A DNA stretch of 64,000 nucleotides from an uncultured Gammaproteobacteria bacterium (GCA_958295485.1 OY282354.1:1178001-1242000), one strand, 5' to 3'; shown: positions 19,525 to 28,565, counted from the stretch's first letter. Program-made: numbers and translations. The notes: generated by a model not told the origin, from the letters alone.

Positions 19525-19602
19525 ATGACTGAAAACATTCTTGAACAAACCTGCCTGGTATGGCTGGCCGAATTGGTTACGCCAAGGAGAGTTCATGGTT
19601 AA
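19525..19602 (+). pseudogene. N-terminal remnant of type I restriction HsdR
   Basis: ATG at 19525 opens MTENILEQTCLVWLAEL, the characteristic first residues of HsdR (motor/nuclease subunit), then the frame shifts and stops after 25 codons. About 200 bases downstream contain no further recognisable hsdR sequence. The gene starts 6 bases after the AlbA_2-type fragment, which matches the usual order in type I restriction loci. Confidence 0.55.
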
Positions 19603-19801
19603 CAGGGTCGGACTCTATATTCCTCCCTTGCTCCGCCTCTCTGCGGGACACAAAGGGCCAACCAACGTCCTGCGCGTATTCGAGGATACGGGCCTGGACG
19701 GTCTTGTGTTCACTTGGCTTAGGCATGAACTATCTTTTTACTATGCACCGGTATATTTTCATAGCCAGCCAAGTGTATAACAGTATCGCCGATTGTTCCT
19801 G

Positions 19802-21193
19802 TTACCAATATTGTTGCCAATAGCGGAACTCTGTTGGACGAATACGATAACGGGCGATGCTGCCCTCATGCAAATTCAATAGCTCGGTTTCTACAACTTC
19901 GATGAAACGTTGCTGTTCGTCAGCTGAAACCTGAGCCAAGGCAAATGTCTTGACCCGGGTAGCTGCCTGGCCCTTATCCAGCCGCGATCGTATCACCTCC
20001 GATATGACTTTCACCATCAACTCCCGGTGCCTCATGCGGAACAGGTCTGGCTCTCCAAGCAACTGGCGTACCGTCGAGTAACGATTACAGGATCGTTTAT
20101 AAGCCCACACGAAAAGCTCGCGCAACAGGTCGAGACGATTCAACTCATAGACAGCGAGCAGACCATCGATATAGACCCTCTCAGGCACGTCCACGAAAGA
20201 CAGCGGGCTCAGGTTCATACGAATAAAGGGAATGTTGGCTGCCAGCCGGGACGTACGTTTGTTGACATCCTCAAAGGGTTGCAGGTAGGGCAAATGCACC
20301 ATGACGAAAAATGCCTGCTCGAACGGATCTTTAATCTTGTCAGCCTTATCTAACAGGGATTGGAAAGTCCCGTCCAATTGGGGTGGATTAGCGAGCGGCG
20401 TATAGACACTGCCCCCGATACCCACCGGTATGGCGCGCAACCGTCCGCAGGCTGACAAATCGGGCAACAGATTTTCCGAAAGCAGCGCATGCAGGTTGCA
20501 GATGGTATAGCGGTTGAAGGCGATCTCGTCCGGCGCTTCCACCAGCAAATCGATGGTGGCCTTGTGATTCAGGATCATCTGCGTTTCCCGGGCTTCCTTG
20601 CCTTCAGCCGAGTGACCGGTATGCAGGAGCCGCTCGGTTTCCAACAGCGAGTAGGTATTCCCCTCCAAGCGACTGGAGTTCCAGCTCAGGTCAACCAACA
20701 ACCGATGATAGAGTTTTTTTGCATAGGTGCCGGCAGGCTGAATTTCATCCTGAGGTTGCCCCGACTCCCGCAAACGGGAACGAATCGATTCATCTAAATA
20801 AAACGTCTGGTTCGGTTGATAGGCCGCCAGAAAATCAGTGTTGTAACCCACCGGCTGCCGCGCCTGAATCGGTTGTTGAACCTTGGCTCGAATGTTTATC
20901 GCCTCAGTAGACAGGGGGATCAAAGTATCATCAGCCACCGCCTCACGGATGACCAAAGGGGTTGCTTCAGTCAATACACGCCTGCCGGGAACGCGATAGC
21001 GCCGGCCCGGCCCGGCGCCAAACGCTTCCAGCCGACCGGCTTCCACCAACCGCGCAAGCCGCCGTTGCAAAGTGCGACGTGGGAGTTGAACCTCCAGCGT
21101 ACTGTGAATCTCAGCCACGGAAACACCGTTCGGAAACTGACCGACTGCCTGCACGACGGTACCCATCTCAGTTGTAGAAATCTGTTTTGGCAT
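19802..21193 (-). CDS. Fic domain protein with N-terminal HTH and altered Fic motif
   Basis: 463 residues. An N-terminal winged-helix region (residues about 10-70, TLQRRLARLVEAGRLEAFG) precedes the Fic core. The inhibitory helix motif SSRLEGN (173-179) is conserved as in class II Fic proteins. The active-site loop reads QPFEDVNKRTSR (305-316): the usual His of HPFxxGNGRxxR is Gln and the first Gly is Val. I recall relatives with the same YLQPF.DVNKR form, so this may be a stable non-AMPylating subfamily rather than damage. Its promoter carries repeated ATTGCGCCAT palindromes, suggesting autoregulation by the HTH. It sits beside type I restriction remnants, where Fic genes are frequent passengers. 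Confidence 0.85.
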   Translation of the reverse strand: MPKQISTTEMGTVVQAVGQFPNGVSVAEIHSTLEVQLPRRTLQRRLARLVEAGRLEAFGAGPGRRYRVPGRRVLTEATPLVIREAVADDTLIPLSTEAINIRAKVQQPIQARQPVGYNTDFLAAYQPNQTFYLDESIRSRLRESGQPQDEIQPAGTYAKKLYHRLLVDLSWNSSRLEGNTYSLLETERLLHTGHSAEGKEARETQMILNHKATIDLLVEAPDEIAFNRYTICNLHALLSENLLPDLSACGRLRAIPVGIGGSVYTPLANPPQLDGTFQSLLDKADKIKDPFEQAFFVMVHLPYLQPFEDVNKRTSRLAANIPFIRMNLSPLSFVDVPERVYIDGLLAVYELNRLDLLRELFVWAYKRSCNRYSTVRQLLGEPDLFRMRHRELMVKVISEVIRSRLDKGQAATRVKTFALAQVSADEQQRFIEVVETELLNLHEGSIARYRIRPTEFRYWQQYW

Positions 21194-21200
21194 GATCTTT

Positions 21201-21312
21201 ATGGCACAATTGAGTTTTATTGCGCCATATTAAACCTGTTTCTCGGCAAATTCAAGGCTATTATGCCAGAAAAATCAATTTATTTGGCGTAATTATATGG
21301 TATTGCGCCATA
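21201..21312 (-). promoter_or_regulatory. Repeated ATTGCGCCAT operators upstream of fic
   Basis: ATGGCACAAT (21201-21210) faces ATTGCGCCAT (21219-21228), 9 of 10 positions symmetric, and TATGG-TATTGCG-CCATA recurs at 21296-21312. The two sites flank the likely fic promoter and are probably bound by the Fic protein's own winged helix. Confidence 0.5.
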
Positions 21313-21497
21313 AAATATGTGATGAATAATGACAAAGGAGTAGGTTTGAAGTGCGCCTGGCGGACGAGGCGCTCGTATTTGCGAGGTCTAAATTGGGATT
21401 AAGGCCCAAGGTTAACGTTGCTGCGTTGTCGCAGGCCCCCAGTGTGGCGATGGATTCTGGCTTGCGCCAGAAAGATGAGAGGTTATCTGCCTTATGA

Positions 21498-21503
21498 TAT
21501 AAT
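21498..21503 (+). promoter_or_regulatory. Putative -10 box of the DUF2269-like gene
   Basis: TATAAT lies 30 bases before the ATG at 21533; no good -35 is visible. Just upstream is a hairpin TTCTGGC-TTGC-GCCAGAA at 21455-21472, a common dispersed proteobacterial repeat form. The rest of 21313-21532 contains nothing else recognisable. Confidence 0.4.
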
Positions 21504-21532
21504 ACGGCAACCATTTCTTATTCCTTTTACCC

Positions 21533-22198
21533 ATGTCTTACGAAGTCATTAAATTTGCGCATATCCTGCTACTGGTTTTCTGGCTGGGGACGGACTTGGG
21601 CGTGTTGATACTCTCCAGGAAATTCCGCGATGCGGGTTTGTCCGTCGAAACGCGTATCACGCTTTTGCAAATGGCAATGGTCATCGATGCCTTGCCGCGT
21701 ATTTGTTTTATCGTGATGTTGCCGGTGGGAGTCCACCTGGCAAATGCCACCGGCGCGCTGGGTGTCGGCGCCATGGAAGTTACGGGTCTCTGGTTGTTGG
21801 CCGCGGTTTTGTTGACGATCAACATGATGGCGGCAAAGAATATGGGAACCCCCCTGGGCGTGAAGCTGCAACGTCTTAACTGGATAGGGTTGGGGATTAC
21901 CGGCTTGGCGCTGATTGGAACGGGGTTGTTTTCGATATTGAACGGCAACCCGGTTGCTACTTCCTGGCTGGCGGCGAAGATAGGGATTTATGGTTTGATT
22001 TACTGGCTTGCGATAGGCATAGACCGGCTGTTCATGCCCATCGGACGATTGGTCGGCGAACTCATGGAAAAAGGCTCATCGAAAGAATTGGAAGACAACA
22101 TCACCAACACGGTGGACAGGACGATGTGGTTTGTGCTTGCCGTTTATGCGGCAACGCTCATTGCGGCTTTTATTGGAGTGACAAAATTCGAGTTTTAG
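21533..22198 (+). CDS. DUF2269/CopD-like integral membrane protein
   Basis: 221 residues with about five or six membrane helices. The first helix has a conserved His (EVIKFAHILLLVFWLGTDLG), and the family pattern WLAAKIGIYGLIYWLAIGIDR follows. DUF2269 and CopD-like proteins resemble haem- or copper-binding membrane proteins, but no function is established for this branch. It is monocistronic on the plus strand, convergent with the SnoaL-like gene. Confidence 0.65.
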   Translation: MSYEVIKFAHILLLVFWLGTDLGVLILSRKFRDAGLSVETRITLLQMAMVIDALPRICFIVMLPVGVHLANATGALGVGAMEVTGLWLLAAVLLTINMMAAKNMGTPLGVKLQRLNWIGLGITGLALIGTGLFSILNGNPVATSWLAAKIGIYGLIYWLAIGIDRLFMPIGRLVGELMEKGSSKELEDNITNTVDRTMWFVLAVYAATLIAAFIGVTKFEF

Positions 22199-22276
22199 CC
22201 AGGGGCGATTTAGCGCGTTGTGTTCTTCGCCGTCGGCAGCCCGGGTGAAAAAATCGGTTTTTAGCCGCGGGACAAT

Positions 22277-22765
22277 TTAGAAAGTCGCATCAGGTGTGGC
22301 TTGGTCGATATCCAGGTACAGTTTCCATTCGTTATTTGTATTTCTTTTATAGATCAGCAAGGAGCGACCGGCGTCTCGCCAGGTATCGCCGCCGGCCTTG
22401 GGTTCAGCGGTTAAATAATACCTGCTCAGCAGGTGCGCTACGTTCCCATGGATTTGTATTTCTTCGATATCTATCTCGAACGTTACCCGGGACTTGCCCA
22501 TGCCCGGCGCAAAAAAGTTTCGGATTTGCTCAACCCCTCGCAGGGCGGGTTTGCCGTGTAATGCAACGATGGCATCCGGCGTGTACAAGGTCATTAACTG
22601 GTCCAGGTCGCCGGCGGTATACAGCTCTATCCATTTGTTCGCAGCCTGTTCAATGGCGGCAATGTCGGCAGCATCGTTTGCCGCCACGTTATTAAACAGA
22701 AACAGGTTCAGCAACGCAAACCACGATGCCCTTGCAAATGCCCGTTGGAATCTCATCAAACTCAT
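22277..22765 (-). CDS. Secreted SnoaL/NTF2-like domain protein
   Basis: 162 residues. A signal-like N-terminus (RASWFALLNLFLFNNVAAND) precedes an NTF2-like cone domain with AIEQAANKWIELYTAGDLD and YTPDAIVALHGKPALRGVE, the usual DUF4440/SnoaL pattern. Its ATG overlaps the TGA of the FAD oxidase gene (ATGA), so the two are co-translated. NTF2-like proteins often hydrate, isomerise or bind small ring compounds, in keeping with the catabolic setting, but no catalytic residues can be assigned. Confidence 0.75.
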   Translation of the reverse strand: MSLMRFQRAFARASWFALLNLFLFNNVAANDAADIAAIEQAANKWIELYTAGDLDQLMTLYTPDAIVALHGKPALRGVEQIRNFFAPGMGKSRVTFEIDIEEIQIHGNVAHLLSRYYLTAEPKAGGDTWRDAGRSLLIYKRNTNNEWKLYLDIDQATPDATF

Positions 22766-24348
22766 GCCTCCTCGTTAAGTCCCAGCTGTCCCGGGTTGAT
22801 TACTCCGCCCTCGTCAAGCAGGTTCTTTATACGTTCTAACATGGCCCAGGCGGATGCCCGGCGGCTGTCCCTGTACGGATAGTATTTCCCGATCTGGAAA
22901 TGCACCGCGCCCTGCGCCAGGAAGATGTTGCGCACTTCGTTGCGGATACGATCAACCTCGCTACGGGCTTCGGGATTCGCCGCCGCCGGGGCAAACCCGT
23001 TAAACACGTCGGGTTCCACGTTGCGGCGGTGTACTTCATTTAATTCATCAGGCCAGTAGTAAACCGGTTCCACCAGGAACGCGGTATTACCCACCGTGCA
23101 TAGCAGGTAACCCGTGTTGATGTCGTATTTTTCCAGCGCGCCTTTGTTTTGCCGGTACAGCGCCTGTATCTTGTCGATGGTATCAACCGCCTGGGAGTGG
23201 GCCACTTTCCCGTGAATGGGCACCCAGCGTTCACCATTTGGACCCACCATTGAATTTGTCGGTGGAAAAGGATAGGCCCCTACTACAGTCGGCAAGCTGT
23301 TGGGGATCTCATCGCCATTATTCTCAGCGACGATTTTACGTATCTCCGCCAGGGCATGGTCAGCGCCGGCCTCGCATCGGTCCTCAACGTTGACGTGCAT
23401 TCCCCATTGCACTTTTTTTATAAATCTTCGACCGCTGGCCGCGATTTTGGCCGATTCTTTTATGCCGCGTTTATTTGCCACCCTGGCCAGGGTTTTCACG
23501 TCTTCGATGATGTCGGCGTCACCGCCAAGCACACGGCTGTTTTGCAGGAACGGGTCGAAACCATAACACTCGGCCGCAAGTCCCTTGCGCGCGATTTCCG
23601 ACATGGCGGCGCAGATTTGTTGGTGGGTGTCGAAAGAAAACGACGCGTATTTCACCACGGCCGGAATGCTCACCAGGCGCAGGGTCGCTGTCGTCTTGAT
23701 GCCCAAGGCGCCGCTGTCACCGAGGAACAGTCCCGTTAAATCGGGGCCGTCATGCCTCAGAAAAGGCACGCCGTCTTTTTTTCCGTGGGCGCCCGTGGAC
23801 AAGACCGTAGCGTTTCCCAGCAACACATCCAGGCCAATCACGCTTTCCGCGGCAGTGCCATGGGAGGTTCCGCCCCAGAACACGCTGTTTTGCGATAAAG
23901 CGCCGCCGATAGTCGCCCGCGTGCCGGAAAGGGGGCCCCAGTAAGGCGGGCGCAGACCATGAGGCGACAAGGCTTCATTCAATTTTTGCCAGGTGCAGCC
24001 ACATTCGACGGTGACGATCATATCCTGGGTATTGATATCGATGATCCTGTTCATCCTGCGCATGTCGATACTGACGCCGCGCCCGGTCCCATGCAGGTAA
24101 GAATCGGTGTATGACATGCCCCCGCCACGCGCGACGATGCACAAGCCGGCCTCTTTGCACAGCGATATGACCTCGCCGAGCTGCTGTACATTTTCCGGTT
24201 GTATGAACGCCAGGGCCGTTTCGAAGCTGCGGTACACGTCCTGTGAGTAATACCGTAATTCATCGGGGTTGGTAATCACGCGTTCTTCACCAACGCTGCC
24301 GCGAAAACCGGCTAGTGTCTCTGTTGATAATGTATGGGTTTCGGTCAC
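22762..24348 (-). CDS. FAD-dependent oxidase of the vanillyl-alcohol oxidase / p-cresol dehydrogenase family
   Basis: 528 residues. The PCMH FAD-binding domain occupies about residues 35-250 (IVARGGGMSYTDSYLHGTGRG, VECGCTWQKLNEALSPHGL, TIGGALSQNS), followed by the substrate cap and the C-terminal FAD-oxidase segment ending DEGGVINPGQLGLN. Family members oxidise para-substituted phenols (4-cresol, vanillyl alcohol, eugenol). No signal peptide is evident. A second, truncated copy of its C-terminal domain lies at 33819. Its promoter shares the ATGTTATAACAT palindrome with the divergent cupin gene at 24601. Confidence 0.85.
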   Translation of the reverse strand: MTETHTLSTETLAGFRGSVGEERVITNPDELRYYSQDVYRSFETALAFIQPENVQQLGEVISLCKEAGLCIVARGGGMSYTDSYLHGTGRGVSIDMRRMNRIIDINTQDMIVTVECGCTWQKLNEALSPHGLRPPYWGPLSGTRATIGGALSQNSVFWGGTSHGTAAESVIGLDVLLGNATVLSTGAHGKKDGVPFLRHDGPDLTGLFLGDSGALGIKTTATLRLVSIPAVVKYASFSFDTHQQICAAMSEIARKGLAAECYGFDPFLQNSRVLGGDADIIEDVKTLARVANKRGIKESAKIAASGRRFIKKVQWGMHVNVEDRCEAGADHALAEIRKIVAENNGDEIPNSLPTVVGAYPFPPTNSMVGPNGERWVPIHGKVAHSQAVDTIDKIQALYRQNKGALEKYDINTGYLLCTVGNTAFLVEPVYYWPDELNEVHRRNVEPDVFNGFAPAAANPEARSEVDRIRNEVRNIFLAQGAVHFQIGKYYPYRDSRRASAWAMLERIKNLLDEGGVINPGQLGLNEEA

Positions 24349-24403
24349 TTTTTCATTCCGAACGCCAACGGGCGACTGATTTTTAATAAAAGGTTTGGCG
24401 AAG

Positions 24404-24415
24404 ATGTTATAACAT
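24404..24415. promoter_or_regulatory. ATGTTATAACAT palindrome in a divergent promoter
   Basis: A perfect 12-bp palindrome between the FAD oxidase (minus) and cupin (plus) genes, with a second GATAACATC half-site at about 24426-24434. The AATGTTATA core recurs before the TonB receptor gene at 28652 and in the divergent promoter at 33756, so it may be the operator of a shared regulator. Confidence 0.5.
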
Positions 24416-24459
24416 TAATACAATTGATAACATCTTTACTACAAGGAATATGTTTTTTA

Positions 24460-24542
24460 CCGGATTTCTGCTTTTGCCGGAATGACGGGAGGGGGCGGAA
24501 TGACGGGGGCATGTTGTCATTCCGGGCTTGACCCGAAATCCG
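24460..24542. repeat. Dispersed GGAATGACGG / GTCATTCCGG repeat
   Basis: The stretch contains GCCGGAATGACGGG, GCGGAATGACGGG and the inverted TTGTCATTCCGGGCTTGAC, a repeat type widely scattered between proteobacterial genes. It separates the divergent promoter from the cupin start. Confidence 0.5.
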
Positions 24543-24600
24543 AGGATAACATTTTCATTAACGTGGTACATTACCATGCCGGCCACAAAAAGGGGCGACG

Positions 24601-25635
24601 ATGAAGAACTTACGCAAGACAAATGTCTTATTAATCACCTGGTTTTTGTTGTTCGGACCATGCAGCGCCGCGCCGCCGACCGGGCAATGGACGCCACTTC
24701 AAATTATCGATGTCAACAGTCAGCCGTGGGATGCCAGCCCGCGCTTCAAGTCAAAGACCAAAACGTTTTTTAAGGGGCCGAACGACAGCAGCCTGGTCTA
24801 TGCGCATTTTGCGCCGCGTTGGGACATGACACCGCCCATTGATCCCCTGGGGCCGCATTATCACCACTGGCATGAGTGGGCCTATGTATTGGACGGGGAT
24901 TTTGTTATCCATGAGCCGGTCAGCCCCAAACAAAAATCCGGGATGCTCTCTCATTTTACCCAAGGCACCTGGCTGGACCGTCCTGCCTATACCTTGCACG
25001 GGGGCGTCTGGGAGGTCGGTGGGATGCGCCCGCAAAATGCCTGTACCCTGCTCATATTCGAGGAGGGAGACGGCAGCGTCGTCACCTTGGGGCCTGAAGG
25101 CGATCATTTCAAACCGGACTTTCCCGACAAACCTGAGCCTTACATGCCGGATTGGCGCGCGGTGAAGCAATTCAATCACCCGTGGATAGTGCATACCACT
25201 ACTGACCTGGATTGGGAAGCCGATACTAAAGTGCCGGGGCGTCTGCTCAAGTGGTTGAGTGACGATCAAACAGAAGGCTTCCGCGCGCGCCTGGTAAAAA
25301 TTCCCCCTGGATGGGAGGCGCCGAAAAAACACAAGATGAGTTATTACAAGCAGGCGAATCGGTTCGTCTATGTCATCTACGGCGACCTGGTTATCAATCA
25401 GCTCAGCGAACCCGGCGCCGCCGGGGCGCCGACAAAATTAACGCGGGACTTTTTTGTGCACCAGGCTCCCCACAGCCTGTTTGGTTTCGGTGACGGGCCT
25501 GTGACGGAGGCCGGCGCCGTCTGGCTGGAGGTCATCTATGCAAAAGGACTTGCCGTGGGCGGCGGTGAAATCGAGATACCTTCACACGTGGAGAGTGGCG
25601 CAAAAAAGGGCGCTCAGGTTCAGGTAGACGGGTGA
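24601..25635 (+). CDS. Secreted double-cupin protein
   Basis: 344 residues with a signal peptide (LITWFLLFGPCSAAPP). The first cupin has metal-type histidines in GPHYHHWHEWAYVLDGDFVIHEP; the second half contains YYKQANRFVYVIYGDLVI and DFFVHQAPHSLFGFGDGPVTEAG. Cupins of this sort may be dioxygenases, isomerases or binding proteins. A 5'-truncated paralogue sits at 37010-37744 and a distinct cupin at 36015. It is the first gene of the plus-strand catabolic set. Confidence 0.75.
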   Translation: MKNLRKTNVLLITWFLLFGPCSAAPPTGQWTPLQIIDVNSQPWDASPRFKSKTKTFFKGPNDSSLVYAHFAPRWDMTPPIDPLGPHYHHWHEWAYVLDGDFVIHEPVSPKQKSGMLSHFTQGTWLDRPAYTLHGGVWEVGGMRPQNACTLLIFEEGDGSVVTLGPEGDHFKPDFPDKPEPYMPDWRAVKQFNHPWIVHTTTDLDWEADTKVPGRLLKWLSDDQTEGFRARLVKIPPGWEAPKKHKMSYYKQANRFVYVIYGDLVINQLSEPGAAGAPTKLTRDFFVHQAPHSLFGFGDGPVTEAGAVWLEVIYAKGLAVGGGEIEIPSHVESGAKKGAQVQVDG

Positions 25636-25645
25636 CATTAATCCC

Positions 25646-25680
25646 GCAGGGGCAGGCCCCCGCGCCGGCCCTGAGCCGGG
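25646..25680. repeat. GC-rich REP-like element
   Basis: GCAGGGGCAGGCCCCCGCGC followed by CGGCCCTG in the 209-base gap between the cupin and the monooxygenase gene. It resembles sequences at 31203 and near 15700. Confidence 0.45.
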
Positions 25681-25844
25681 TTGGCGCGTGCCGGAAGTCA
25701 GGGCAACCACAGGGATTGCTCCCGCGAGTCAGCGCTCAAGGGCCGCGCCCATCCAGTGACGCCGGCAACCTGCGGGGCGCGCCTGCTCGCGATATGCGGG
25801 GCAGGGATCAAGCCTTCCCTTAGCGGGAGCTACTGATAAAACTA

Positions 25845-27035
25845 TTGAGGCAGTCGGTGAGCAGCGATATAAGCATCCACATTATCGGTGGTGGCATAGC
25901 TGGATTGACTACCGCCATCGCCCTCAGGAAATACGGATTTCCGGTCGTGCTATTTGAGCAGTCAGGGCAATTCGCCGACGTGGGCGCCGGCGTCACCATT
26001 GGCCCCAACGCATCCAGGGTATTGATCGCGTTGGGTCTGGAAGAAAAACTGGCGCCGTATGCCCGGACTCCCCGTCATGCGGGGGTATTGCATTTCAGAA
26101 CGGGAGAGAATATCTCTTACGCCTTGCGGGGTGACAATTATTCAGCCGAATTCGGTTCACCTTTCTGGCATATTCACCGGGCGGACTTGTTAAAGGTATT
26201 GGTGGATGCCTTGTCCGATGATGCCGCCGTCGAGCTCAGGCTTAATCATGAAGTGAACCACGTCGCTCAATCAGGTGATAAGGTGGTCAGCGAATTTTCC
26301 GGCGGCGTCTCGGCAAGCTGTGACGTGCTGATTGCCTGTGACGGCATCAAGTCGGTCATACGGGAAACTTTATTTTCCAATGAGCCGCCGGCGTTTACCG
26401 GTTACGTGGCCTGGCGGGGATTGGTGGATATCGATAGCCTGCCGGGGTTTGAAATCGATCCTGATTTTGCCCTTTACGCGGGGCCCGGCAAGATGTTCGC
26501 GAGATATGGGGTACGCAATCAATCGCTTATCAATTACGTCGCCATAGCGATGAAAAAGGACTGGCAGGCCGAAGGTTGGTCGGTTCGTTCCAAGGTATCC
26601 GAGGTGGCGGCCGAATTTGCCGGCTGGTGTGAAGACGTGCAGAAAATCATTGCCGCAACGCCGGTTGATCACTGCTTCAAGTGGGCCTTGCACGTCAGGG
26701 AGCCCTTATCTGGCTGGGTAAAAGGGCGCGTTGCATTGTCAGGCGATGCGGCCCATCCCATGACGCCGTTTCTCGGACTGGGCGCCGGCATCGGTATCGA
26801 AGACGGCCTGGTGCTGGCGCGGGCGTTTTCCCTGTCTGATGATTGGCGGACTGCGCTGGCGCGCTACGAAAAGGCAAGGATTGAACATGCCGCCTTCGCG
26901 CAGAGAGAATCCGCCCGGCAGGGTTTACACCTGTTAGGCAAGAAACCGGCGCCGGACGCGGGCGGCGACAAACGGTTGTATAACGAAGACACCCTGGGGT
27001 TATATGCTTACGACGCCACCAGTGTCGAGATATGA
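25845..27035 (+). CDS. FAD-dependent aromatic monooxygenase (salicylate hydroxylase-like)
   Basis: 396 residues of the class A flavoprotein hydroxylases. The dinucleotide motif is IIGGGIAGLTTAIALRK (residues 13-29), the DG motif is ACDGIKSVIRE and the GD motif is ALSGDAAHPMTPFLGLGAG. Close family functions are hydroxylation of salicylate, 6-hydroxynicotinate or similar phenolic acids with NAD(P)H. The start is TTG at 25845 by frame; a GTG a few codons on is also possible. It is followed after 35 bases by an MFS transporter, suggesting an uptake and oxidation pair. Confidence 0.85.
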   Translation: MRQSVSSDISIHIIGGGIAGLTTAIALRKYGFPVVLFEQSGQFADVGAGVTIGPNASRVLIALGLEEKLAPYARTPRHAGVLHFRTGENISYALRGDNYSAEFGSPFWHIHRADLLKVLVDALSDDAAVELRLNHEVNHVAQSGDKVVSEFSGGVSASCDVLIACDGIKSVIRETLFSNEPPAFTGYVAWRGLVDIDSLPGFEIDPDFALYAGPGKMFARYGVRNQSLINYVAIAMKKDWQAEGWSVRSKVSEVAAEFAGWCEDVQKIIAATPVDHCFKWALHVREPLSGWVKGRVALSGDAAHPMTPFLGLGAGIGIEDGLVLARAFSLSDDWRTALARYEKARIEHAAFAQRESARQGLHLLGKKPAPDAGGDKRLYNEDTLGLYAYDATSVEI

Positions 27036-27070
27036 AACAAGTCATTGTCTGTTATTAAGGGGAGCGCGGC

Positions 27071-28366
27071 ATGAAGATATTCTATGGTTGGTGGGTGTTG
27101 CTGGGGATTTTTTTGATCTATGCGGCAAACAACGGGATCTTGATGTATGCCCTGCCGCTGTTTTATCCCGAATTAATCAATGAATTCGGTTGGAACGCGG
27201 AACAGGTTACCCGTCCGGCTGCCTTGTTTTTCCTCGTGGCCGCATTGATTACACCATTTATGGGCGTGTTGTTCGACCGGTACCCCACAAAGCGCATTAT
27301 GATGTTTGGCATCCTCGCCTTGGTTATCGCGCTGGGGTTTTATCCCACCATCAAGTCCCTGGGCCAACTGACTGTGATATACCTTGTGTTTGCCTTGGGG
27401 CTGGCCGGTTGCGGCCTTGTTCCGAACATGCTGATACTGACTCGCTGGTTCAAGCGTTACCGGGGTATCGCCGTCGGTATATTGCTCATGGGTTCAAGTC
27501 TCGGCGGCGCGATTTTTCCGCTTGTTGCAAAGGAAACCCTGATAAATCACGGCTGGCGCCAGGCGGTCCTGATGATAGCGATCCTGGGCAGTATCATGAT
27601 GATAGCCGCCGTGATATTTCTGGTGCGCAATCATCCCCAGGATATGGGCCTGCTGGCGGATGGCGAGTCCCCCGCTCACGGGGAACAAACCGGCCTGAAG
27701 TCCGGCCCGTCAGGACCGACCTTGAAACTGGCTATGACAACGCCGGCATTTTATATCCTGGCCTTTGTGACCGGCGTCCTCTGGTTTTGCATCGTCGGCA
27801 TATTGCAGCATCAATCCATCTTTATCGGTCAAGACCTGGGCGTTGGCATAGCCCGGTTGCCGGTGATATTCAGCATATTTTTCTGGAGCGCTGTGGTCGG
27901 TAAACTCCTGTTTGGCTGGCTCGGTGATATATTCAATAAAATATTGATCATGCTTGCAGCGGTTATGGCTTTAATCATCGGTTTGGCCCTGCTTAGAATC
28001 TCCAGCGCTGAAAATACAGTTCTTCTCTACAGCTATGCGGTGGTCGGCGGCATAGGCTTCAGCGGCACGTTCAGCATGATCCAGTTGGTCCTTGCCGAGT
28101 ACTTCTCCGGCGCTTCCTTCGGAAAAATACTGGCGGTGTTTACCATGGTGGATGCCCTTGCCGGTTCCCTGGGCATAAAATACCTCGGCCACGCCCGCGT
28201 GGCGCAGGAATCTTACCTGCCCGCGTTCGATTTACTCATCGTGTCATGCGTCGTGTCCGCAATCCTGATCGTCGTTTTGATGAAGCTGAAACGCACTCAC
28301 CGAATCCCACATGTTCCTGGCCGCGTCGCTGCATCGCGCTCCAGAATTGATAATAACCGTTATTGA
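27071..28366 (+). CDS. MFS transporter (oxalate/formate or monocarboxylate-type)
   Basis: 431 residues with twelve predicted membrane helices. The N-terminus FYGWWVLLGIFLIYAANNG and the loop LFDRYPTKRIMMFG are typical of the oxalate:formate antiporter-like branch of the major facilitator family. A central cytoplasmic loop (LADGESPAHGEQTGLKSGPS) separates the halves. It follows the monooxygenase gene by 35 bases and probably imports an organic acid. Its last 130 bases overlap, antisense, the end of a truncated methyltransferase frame. Confidence 0.85.
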   Translation: MKIFYGWWVLLGIFLIYAANNGILMYALPLFYPELINEFGWNAEQVTRPAALFFLVAALITPFMGVLFDRYPTKRIMMFGILALVIALGFYPTIKSLGQLTVIYLVFALGLAGCGLVPNMLILTRWFKRYRGIAVGILLMGSSLGGAIFPLVAKETLINHGWRQAVLMIAILGSIMMIAAVIFLVRNHPQDMGLLADGESPAHGEQTGLKSGPSGPTLKLAMTTPAFYILAFVTGVLWFCIVGILQHQSIFIGQDLGVGIARLPVIFSIFFWSAVVGKLLFGWLGDIFNKILIMLAAVMALIIGLALLRISSAENTVLLYSYAVVGGIGFSGTFSMIQLVLAEYFSGASFGKILAVFTMVDALAGSLGIKYLGHARVAQESYLPAFDLLIVSCVVSAILIVVLMKLKRTHRIPHVPGRVAASRSRIDNNRY

Positions 28367-28565
28367 ACATGAGCTCTTTCACTTCCCGGAAGTCCCTTGG
28401 CGGGCGTCCGTGTTCCTCGATGAATTCCGGCTCCAGTCGGGATTCATAGATCCGCGTATTGCCCGGCATGACCCGGGCTGCAAGACGCGCGCGTAAAGAC
28501 GCTACAAAATCCTGTCGGCTTTGTTCATCATGATTTTTGTCCGGCAACATGGCGTGAGGTTTCAT
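28236..28565 (-). pseudogene. N-terminal fragment of a SAM-methyltransferase-like protein
   Basis: About 75 residues look genuine: SRQDFVASLRARLAARVMPG, then EHGRPPRDFREVKELMFNN and YYQFWSAMQRRGQE, a pattern I recall from the leader region of a family of class I methyltransferases. The frame then runs antisense into the 3' end of the MFS gene, where similarity ends, so the catalytic part is missing. It is a 3'-truncated relic abutting the transporter. Confidence 0.4.

Noticed and set aside
19541..19823. Two plus-strand frames of 79 and 87 codons after the HsdR stub
   Set aside because: No family pattern, mutually overlapping and in decayed DNA; neither continues HsdR beyond a few residues.
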